Assembly (NCBI GenBank): GCA_003838065.1
Contig: QZAC01000081.1
Location: 1 to 19,319 of the forward strand
Length of the DNA: 19,319 bases
Direction of reading: 5' to 3'
Source of the DNA: Methanocalculus sp. MSAO_Arc2
Lineage (GTDB): Archaea; Halobacteriota; Methanomicrobia; Methanomicrobiales; Methanocorpusculaceae
Shown one piece after another: positions 14,400 through 19,319 of the stretch (its first letter is position 1; every line of letters starts with the position of its first letter). The position numbers were made by a program, and so were the translations under genes. The notes under the pieces were generated by a model that was given only the letters and a program-made list of their open reading frames with translations, had not been told where the DNA came from and did no database searches.

Positions 14400-15160
14400 C
14401 CTCTCTTCTTCATCGCACCCATAAAGAGGCATTCATCAGGTGCTATCGACTCTATGCCTTCTCCCTCTCCGATCAAGACGGTGAGGCCACGTACGATCAC
14501 AACCGGTATACCTTCGTCTGCCTCTCCCATCAGGAGTTCAGCCGCAGATGCGATACAGTCCCCGATCGCACGCCTGGTTACTTCAAGGGTTCTGCCGAAG
14601 AGATCCCGCTGTCCCCGGCAGTCGCTCACCGCATCCATGCCTGAGCACCCGATGGCAACACCAGAGACCCCAAGCCGCATTGCACTCGTCCGCGAATCGA
14701 TGATCAGTACCGCAACCCGTTTTCCGGTTCGATCATGGATTTCCTGGCGGATTTGAGAAGCCGATGCGTCAGGGTCTTCTGGCAGCGGTATGATGGTTCC
14801 ATCAGGTGCGTTTGATCCATCCACTCCCGCGTTTGGGAGGAGTGTTTTATCCTTGATGCAGAGAAGAAATCCGGGTATACCACCAATGATCTCATCAGAT
14901 TCAGAGATGACCACTTCTGCAATCCGCGGATCCATGCTGTAGCGTTCTGCATACTGCACCGCCCGATCTGATGGGGTGATATCTGCCAGGCAGACCACCT
15001 GCCCTTCTGCGGTTGCAAGTGCAGATTCTGCGATCACGATACAATCGCCGTCCATGAGTTCGCCTGCTTCGCTCTTTGGTACTGAACGGATGATCAGATC
15101 AGTGATATCGGTGCCGGGCCTGATGAGCCCGGTTTTGCATGCGAACAGTGAGAGGGACAT
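14396..15160 (-). CDS. cofE: CofE-family gamma-glutamyl ligase (F420-0 or possibly folate/pterin)
   Basis: Protein of 254 aa of the CofE family (COG1478), which adds gamma-linked glutamate to F420-0 using GTP. Conserved: LLPNAGVDGSNAPDG (107-121, metal ligand D114), LPEDPDASA (126-134), GVSGVAIG (164-171), DLFGRTLEVT (186-195) and LLMGEADEGIPVVIVRG (209-225). The second metal motif, which in the A. fulgidus enzyme I recall as T-D-T-N-G-R, is here IDSRTSAMR (154-162): the aspartate D155 is kept but the rest differs. It is the last gene of the glyA-folD-folP operon, 3 bp after the folP stop, with GGAGGG about 8 nt before its ATG. That setting raises the possibility of glutamylating a folate-type pterin; F420 remains the default because cofC is adjacent. 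Confidence 0.85.
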   Translation of the reverse strand: MSLSLFACKTGLIRPGTDITDLIIRSVPKSEAGELMDGDCIVIAESALATAEGQVVCLADITPSDRAVQYAERYSMDPRIAEVVISESDEIIGGIPGFLLCIKDKTLLPNAGVDGSNAPDGTIIPLPEDPDASASQIRQEIHDRTGKRVAVLIIDSRTSAMRLGVSGVAIGCSGMDAVSDCRGQRDLFGRTLEVTRRAIGDCIASAAELLMGEADEGIPVVIVRGLTVLIGEGEGIESIAPDECLFMGAMKKRG

Positions 15161-15163
15161 ATT

Positions 15164-15979
15164 TCACGCCCTCCTCTGAAGCAGCTCAGCTGAAACGGTG
15201 ATCACATCCTTTGTTTCCGGGATGTCATGGGTCCTGATCATGTCCGCACCTGCTGCTATCAGGAGTGCAGTAACCGCGAGGCTTCCAGCAAGCCTCTCTT
15301 CTGCAGGTTTTCCAAGGAGGTCCCCGATAAAGCTCTTCCGGGAGATTGCACAGAGAAGTGGTCTTTCAAAGATCGAGAACTCGGAGAAACGGCCGCAGAG
15401 ATCCCAGTCATCCTGAACACTCCTGGTCTGAACCCATCGGCCAATACCCGGGTCCAGGATAAGCTCATCAATTCCGTGTCGAACGGCCCGGTCAAGGACG
15501 AGGGCGAGAGCAGCGAGCGTCTCGACTGTACCGCTTGCATCCCCGGGTTTTTCCACCGCTGCCATTGTAATGACAGGAAGTCCGGAATCTGCTGCAATGT
15601 CGGCATAGTGCGGATCTGAAAGGCCGTGGATATCGTTAATTGCATCGATATCGTACCTGAGGGCAACGGAGAGTGCATCTGGATGCATGGTATCAACAGA
15701 GACCGGGATCCCGGATCCCACCAGCTCTTCAAGCGTCTGCTTCAGCCGCTCGCACTCCTCTGAAACCGGTATCTGCATGCTCCCCGGAGCCGTGCTCCGT
15801 GCACCGACATCGATGATCTCGGCTCCAGCGTCAATCATCCGGCTGGCAGCATCCAGCACGCTACCGGGAGGGACAAATGATCCTTTAAAAAAAGATTCAG
15901 GGCTGTTATTGATGACACCCATCAGCCGGACCGGATTATCCCCCCCGACCCCAATATCTCCTATCCTAACGGCCCGCAT
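15164..15979 (-). CDS. folP: Dihydropteroate synthase family protein
   Basis: Protein of 271 aa with the pterin-binding TIM barrel of dihydropteroate synthase, which condenses a dihydropterin pyrophosphate with a p-aminobenzoate moiety. Motifs: LMGVINNSPESFF (19-31), AGAEIIDVGARSTAPGS (51-67), VSVDTM with D96, INDIHG with N115 and D116, LILDPGIG (173-180), ISRKSFIGDLLG with K215, and the terminal RTHD (249-252). All usual substrate contacts are present. In methanogens the natural acceptor may be ribofuranosylaminobenzene phosphate (methanopterin route) or p-aminobenzoate (folate route); sequence alone does not decide. Its start overlaps the end of folD by 19 bp and it precedes cofE by 3 bp. 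Confidence 0.87.
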   Translation of the reverse strand: MRAVRIGDIGVGGDNPVRLMGVINNSPESFFKGSFVPPGSVLDAASRMIDAGAEIIDVGARSTAPGSMQIPVSEECERLKQTLEELVGSGIPVSVDTMHPDALSVALRYDIDAINDIHGLSDPHYADIAADSGLPVITMAAVEKPGDASGTVETLAALALVLDRAVRHGIDELILDPGIGRWVQTRSVQDDWDLCGRFSEFSIFERPLLCAISRKSFIGDLLGKPAEERLAGSLAVTALLIAAGADMIRTHDIPETKDVITVSAELLQRRA

Positions 15980-16806
15980 ACCCTCAATGTTTCCGCGGCA
16001 AAGGTGTTCTCCATCAATGTGGCGATTGTCATGGGTCCAACGCCACCCGGGACCGGGGTGATCGCCAGTGCCTTCGGCTCGATCATCGCAAAATCAACAT
16101 CACCACAGAGGTTCCCATCTTCATCATAATTTGTCCCGATATCGATGACAACAGTGCCCCATCCGACATATTCGGATGTGAGAAACCGTGGGCGGCCGAC
16201 TGCGGATACCAGGATTTCAGCAGATGAGGTGATCGAATGGAGATCAATGGTCTTTGAATGAGCGAGGGTGACGGTGGCATCGGCGTTTGTCAGGAGGGCA
16301 GCCATCGGTCGGCCGACCTCAATGCTGCGCCCGATGACAACCGCATTCTTTCCGGCCGGATCGATGTCATATTCTGAAAGGAGATTCATCACGCCAAGCG
16401 GGGTACAGGGGGCAAAGACCGGGGCCCCTGAAAACAGTCGCCCGAGGTTTATCGGGTGGAATCCATCGACATCCTTTGTCGGGTCGACTGCTTCGACAAC
16501 GGCATGGGTGTCGACCTGTTCCGGGAGCGGGAGCTGAACCAGGATACCGCTGATCTGGCCGTCTCCATTCAGCATATGTACTGCATCAAGTACATCCCGT
16601 GTCCCGGCATCATCAGGAAGATCAATGTTGATAGATCCGATCCCGACCCGTTCACATGCCTTGTGCTTCATCCGGATATACAGTTCACTTGCCGGATCAG
16701 ATCCAACCAGGATCGTTGCCAGCCGGGGATAGAGTCCTGAATCCTCAATCTTCTCCCGCAGGATCTCAAGTCGCTTTTCCGAGGTCTTTTTGCCATCAAG
16801 GATCAT
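15961..16806 (-). CDS. folD: Methylene-tetrahydrofolate dehydrogenase/cyclohydrolase
   Basis: Protein of 281 aa, the bifunctional enzyme that oxidises methylene-THF to methenyl-THF with NAD(P) and hydrolyses it to formyl-THF. Family blocks: LVGSDPASELYIRMKHKAC with Y43 and catalytic K47, GILVQLPLPEQVD with Q91, DPTKDVDGFHPINLGRL, FAPCTPLGVM, the nucleotide-binding AVVIGRSIEVGRP (155-167), and the closing TPVPGGVGPMTIATLMENT. All catalytic positions I can place are present. FolD is folate-specific, so its presence in a methanogen implies a THF pool beside methanopterin. The ATG overlaps the glyA stop as ATGA, a classic translational coupling. Confidence 0.93.
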   Translation of the reverse strand: MILDGKKTSEKRLEILREKIEDSGLYPRLATILVGSDPASELYIRMKHKACERVGIGSINIDLPDDAGTRDVLDAVHMLNGDGQISGILVQLPLPEQVDTHAVVEAVDPTKDVDGFHPINLGRLFSGAPVFAPCTPLGVMNLLSEYDIDPAGKNAVVIGRSIEVGRPMAALLTNADATVTLAHSKTIDLHSITSSAEILVSAVGRPRFLTSEYVGWGTVVIDIGTNYDEDGNLCGDVDFAMIEPKALAITPVPGGVGPMTIATLMENTFAAETLRVCGPLG

Positions 16807-18047
16807 GATGCATCAGGGTAGAGTGGATATCTGCCAGCGAGCTCGATGACCTCCTCCCTGACAGATTGTGCGACTGATGTGTTCTTGATGTTATTGAGCA
16901 CTTTTCCGATCCAGTCGCCGATCAGCTTCATCTCGTCTTCTTTCATGCCGCGTGACGTAACGGTAGGTGTGCCGACCCGCAGACCCGAGGTGACAAAGGG
17001 GCTCCGCTTCTCGCGGGGTATCGTATTCTTATTTACTGTGATCCCGGCCATGCCAAGCGCGTCTTCTGCTTCAATTCCAGTGATTCCATGGTCTGAGAGG
17101 TCGAGGAGAACGAGGTGGTTGTCGGTTCCTCCCGAGCATATTCGAAGGTTATTGTCTGCCAGGGTTTCTGCCAGGACAGCTGCATTTTTGACGATCTGTT
17201 TTGCATATTCGCGGAATGATGGTTCAAGCGCTTCTTTCAGGCAGACCGCTTTTGCTGCAATGATATGCATCAGTGGCCCTCCCTGCAGTCCCGGGAAGAC
17301 GGATCGGTCAATTGCCGGGCCGTCTTCTTTTCTGCAGAGAATTGCTCCGCCGCGTGGACCCCGGAGCGTTTTATGGGTGGTTGTTGTTGTATAGTCACAG
17401 ACGTCAATTGGCGAGTTGTGAACTTCTGCTGCGACAAGCCCGGCAATGTGTGCGATATCTGCCATACAGACTGCTCCAACCTCTTCTGCGATCTCACCAA
17501 ATGCCGCAAAATCTATCTCCCGCGGGTAGGCGGATGCACCGCAGACGATCATCTTTGGTTTTACCTGCCGCGCCAGCTCGGCAATTGCTCCATAATCAAG
17601 GGTCTCAGTCTCATAATCGACTCCGTAGCTGTGTACCTGGTAGAGTTTTCCGCTGATGTTTACCGGAGATCCATGTGAGAGATGCCCTCCCTGGGTGAGG
17701 CTCTGGCTCATAATCACATCACCAGGCTGGATTGTTGCAAAATATACTGCCTGGTTTGCCTGGCTTCCGGAATGGGGCTGAACATTCCCATGTTCTGCAG
17801 AGAAGAGTCTGCAGAGCCGCTCTCGTGCCAGGTTTTCAACTTCGTCATGGAATTCGCATCCTCCATAATATCGCTTGCCTGGATATCCCTCGGCATATTT
17901 ATTGCACATGATTGATCCGGTGGCTTCCATCACAGCCCGGCTTGCAACATTCTCAGATGCAATCAACTCAAGGCCAAAGACCTGCCTCTGCCGTTCTCGT
18001 TCAATAATACCGGCGACGTCTGGATCGTCGCGTTCAAGAAATGACAT
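16803..18047 (-). CDS. glyA: Serine hydroxymethyltransferase
   Basis: Protein of 414 aa, PLP-dependent interconversion of serine and glycine with transfer of the C1 unit to a pterin. Family hallmarks are complete: LIASENVAS (28-36), NKYAEGYPGKRYYGG (49-63), PHSGSQANQAVY (91-102), the PLP-phosphate and cofactor region MADIAHIAGLVAAE (195-208), and the PLP lysine K226 in TTTTTHKTLRGPRGG. The pterin may be THF or methanopterin; the overlap with folD favours THF. ATG at 18047 (MSFLERDDPD) is chosen because family members begin there; in-frame extension to 18095 would run through the candidate promoter. First gene of the glyA-folD-folP-cofE operon. Confidence 0.95.
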   Translation of the reverse strand: MSFLERDDPDVAGIIERERQRQVFGLELIASENVASRAVMEATGSIMCNKYAEGYPGKRYYGGCEFHDEVENLARERLCRLFSAEHGNVQPHSGSQANQAVYFATIQPGDVIMSQSLTQGGHLSHGSPVNISGKLYQVHSYGVDYETETLDYGAIAELARQVKPKMIVCGASAYPREIDFAAFGEIAEEVGAVCMADIAHIAGLVAAEVHNSPIDVCDYTTTTTHKTLRGPRGGAILCRKEDGPAIDRSVFPGLQGGPLMHIIAAKAVCLKEALEPSFREYAKQIVKNAAVLAETLADNNLRICSGGTDNHLVLLDLSDHGITGIEAEDALGMAGITVNKNTIPREKRSPFVTSGLRVGTPTVTSRGMKEDEMKLIGDWIGKVLNNIKNTSVAQSVREEVIELAGRYPLYPDAS

Positions 18048-18067
18048 ATTTATAGAAATGGCGGTAA

Positions 18068-18083
18068 AAAGGTAATATCCTTT
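18068..18083. promoter_or_regulatory. Inverted repeat AAAGG-N6-CCTTT around a TATA-like core upstream of glyA
   Basis: A perfect 5-bp inverted repeat encloses TAATAT (minus strand ATATTA). Its centre is about 28 nt before the glyA ATG, the distance expected for a TATA box of a leaderless transcript, and about 80 nt before the divergent coiled-coil gene. It could be the core promoter, an operator over it, or both. A separate AT-rich TATAAATA at 18047-18056 touches the ATG and is too close to be the TATA box. Confidence 0.4.
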
Positions 18084-18154
18084 CTTGTATGCCACGAGGG
18101 AAAACCATTATCATCAGGGAGCCAGATCTAACAAATGAGGAATAGAGGGCAAAA

Positions 18155-18781
18155 ATGGATGCACGGATGAAGTTTCTTGAACATGAGCTAGAGGAAAAGG
18201 AACGGGAGATGGATGAGGTGAAGCGCGAGAAGGAGCCGGGCCAGGATGGGCCGAATGAACAGGACGAGAGGATACTTGCACTTGAGCGGAGGGTCCGTGA
18301 ACTCGAGGCGATGCTGAAAGGACTGATGGATGAGACCCTGGATCTCAAATCTGTCACAAGAAAAATTGCCCGGACTCTTGAAGAGCATGATACCGATATC
18401 CCCGGAGTGGCATCCGGCCAGAAGATAGGCCGTCACCGCCCGCGCTTCTTCACCGAGGATGAGGGAAAACAAGCACGGGAGCAAAAAGCCGCGGGCCGTC
18501 CGTCGGAATCTCCTGCACCAGAGGCCGAACCGCCTGTTGACACATCCGACATGGAACTGATCATGCAGCCGGATGGCACCCTGAAGCCGGAGAAGAGAGT
18601 GAAGAACGATTATATTGTGGCAAGCAGTGGGTATGCACCTGTAACACAAATGAAGAAAGGGAAGATTGAAAGTAGAATCTACGAAGCTCCTGAAGTTGAT
18701 CCAAAGAGTGGTGCGGTCATCAGCAAGAATGAGAAGGACGATGATGATACGACTGCCAGAACGATTCGCCGCAAGAAATAG
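18155..18781 (+). CDS. Uncharacterised charged coiled-coil protein upstream of smc
   Basis: Protein of 208 aa that I cannot name. Residues 1-75 are predicted coiled coil by eye: two highly charged heptad stretches (MKFLEHELEEKEREMDEVK and ILALERRVRELEAMLKGLMD) separated by a Pro/Gly/Asn-rich break around 28-36. A central Ala/Pro/Glu-rich, probably disordered part (about 95-130) leads to a conserved-looking block DMELIMQPDGTLKPEKRVK and YIVASSGYAP, then an acidic DDDD and a basic RRKK end. No membrane helix. AGAGGG about 5 nt before the ATG supports the start. It ends 26 bp before smc on the same strand, so cotranscription is likely and a role with the Smc complex is an inference. Confidence 0.78.
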   Translation: MDARMKFLEHELEEKEREMDEVKREKEPGQDGPNEQDERILALERRVRELEAMLKGLMDETLDLKSVTRKIARTLEEHDTDIPGVASGQKIGRHRPRFFTEDEGKQAREQKAAGRPSESPAPEAEPPVDTSDMELIMQPDGTLKPEKRVKNDYIVASSGYAPVTQMKKGKIESRIYEAPEVDPKSGAVISKNEKDDDDTTARTIRRKK

Positions 18782-18807
18782 TGTGAGATCGCACAGGAGT
18801 ACGATCC

Positions 18808-19319
18808 TTGCATATTACCCAGCTTGAGATCGATAACTTCAAATCATTCGCACGAAAGACGAAGATCCCCTTAGAAACAGGATTTACAGTCATTTCCGGT
18901 CCGAATGGTTCGGGGAAGAGTAATATCCTCGACAGTATTCTTTTTGCGCTGGGCATCACGTCAGCACGCGGTCTCCGTGCCGAACGGCTGACCGATCTCA
19001 TCAATATCAGCTCCTCAAAAAACGCAGCCGAGGTTACCGTCAGTTTCTCTGACGGGACACGGATCTCACGGCGGATCAAACGTACTGCAAACGGTTACTA
19101 TTCGTATCACTATCTCAACGGCCGCCTCTGCAAGCAGGGCGACGTCCTTGAATATCTCTCACGCCATGGTATCAAACCCCAGGGGTACAATATCGTGATG
19201 CAGGGGGATGTTGCAAGGATCATGGAGATGTCTGATCTGGAACGGAGAAAGATAGTTGACGAGATCGCGGGTGTTTCTGAATTTGATCAGAAGCGTGAGC
19301 AGTCGATGGCCGAACTTGA
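18808..19319 (+). CDS. smc: Chromosome partition protein Smc (3' part outside window)
   Basis: N-terminal 170 residues of an SMC ATPase, the condensin-type protein that compacts and segregates the chromosome. Visible: HITQLEIDNFKSFA (2-15), Walker A GPNGSGKSN (31-39) followed by ILDSILFALG, then GYNIVMQGDVARIMEMS with the Q-loop-type glutamine and ERRKIVDEIAGVSEFDQK, which leads into the first coiled coil. The start is TTG at 18808: AGGAGT lies 7 nt upstream, the family begins at this point, and the in-frame codon at 18784 is a stop, so no upstream ATG is available. The hinge, second coiled coil and Walker B head lie beyond the right edge. Confidence 0.95.
   Translation, partial: MHITQLEIDNFKSFARKTKIPLETGFTVISGPNGSGKSNILDSILFALGITSARGLRAERLTDLINISSSKNAAEVTVSFSDGTRISRRIKRTANGYYSYHYLNGRLCKQGDVLEYLSRHGIKPQGYNIVMQGDVARIMEMSDLERRKIVDEIAGVSEFDQKREQSMAEL

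Noticed and set aside
1..19319. CRISPR array, tRNA/rRNA genes, IS element or defence island
   Set aside because: No regularly spaced direct repeats, cloverleaf-like sequence, transposase or integrase motif or terminal inverted repeats were seen by eye; the gene set is housekeeping throughout.

Overview
The window reads as chromosome from a methanogenic euryarchaeon, most likely a member of the Methanomicrobiales. The grounds are family content: the methanogen-restricted DUF1890/DUF1894 pair, an NrpR-type nitrogen regulator domain, coenzyme F420 genes (cofC, cofE), archaeal cupin-type phosphoglucose isomerase, RIO2, a DUF460 nuclease-like protein, and a SAMP/ThiS-like protein beside an NcsA/Ctu1-type tRNA thiolase. 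DNA is moderately GC-rich and very compact. Shine-Dalgarno motifs of the GGAGGTGA type precede many starts, while several first-in-operon genes have a TATA-like box about 27-28 nt upstream of the start codon and so may be leaderless. No tRNA, rRNA, IS element, CRISPR array or integrase was recognised.

Layout. 1-802 (minus): a ubiquitin-like sulfur carrier and the N-terminal two thirds or so of an NcsA-type thiolase, cut by the left edge. 1078-4052 (plus): HEAT-repeat protein, DUF1890, DUF1894, dGTPase-like HD hydrolase. 4040-6334 (minus): an uncharacterised 313-aa protein followed by an FAD-dependent disulfide oxidoreductase-like protein. 6419-7940 (plus): NrpR regulatory-domain protein without HTH, and cupin PGI. 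7906-9643 (minus): an eroded NcsA-like PP-loop paralog followed by NadE. 9644-10034: a 391-bp stretch without a convincing gene. 10035-14399 (plus): RIO2 kinase, DUF460, ThiL, CofC. 14396-18047 (minus): glyA-folD-folP-cofE, a one-carbon/pterin operon with overlapping or nearly abutting genes. 18155-19319 (plus): a coiled-coil protein and the start of smc, cut by the right edge.

How the genes work together. Most are housekeeping: tRNA thiolation, NAD, thiamine, F420 and pterin C1 cofactors, ribosome maturation and chromosome structure. The least ordinary parts are (i) a full-length, frame-intact NcsA-like protein that has lost the PP-loop signature and the catalytic cysteines, (ii) a CofE-family ligase with an altered metal-site motif, cotranscribed with folate-type genes rather than with cofC, (iii) the uncharacterised protein/oxidoreductase pair, (iv) the RIO2-DUF460 and coiled-coil-Smc couplings. 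I did not find a clear new defence or mobile system.
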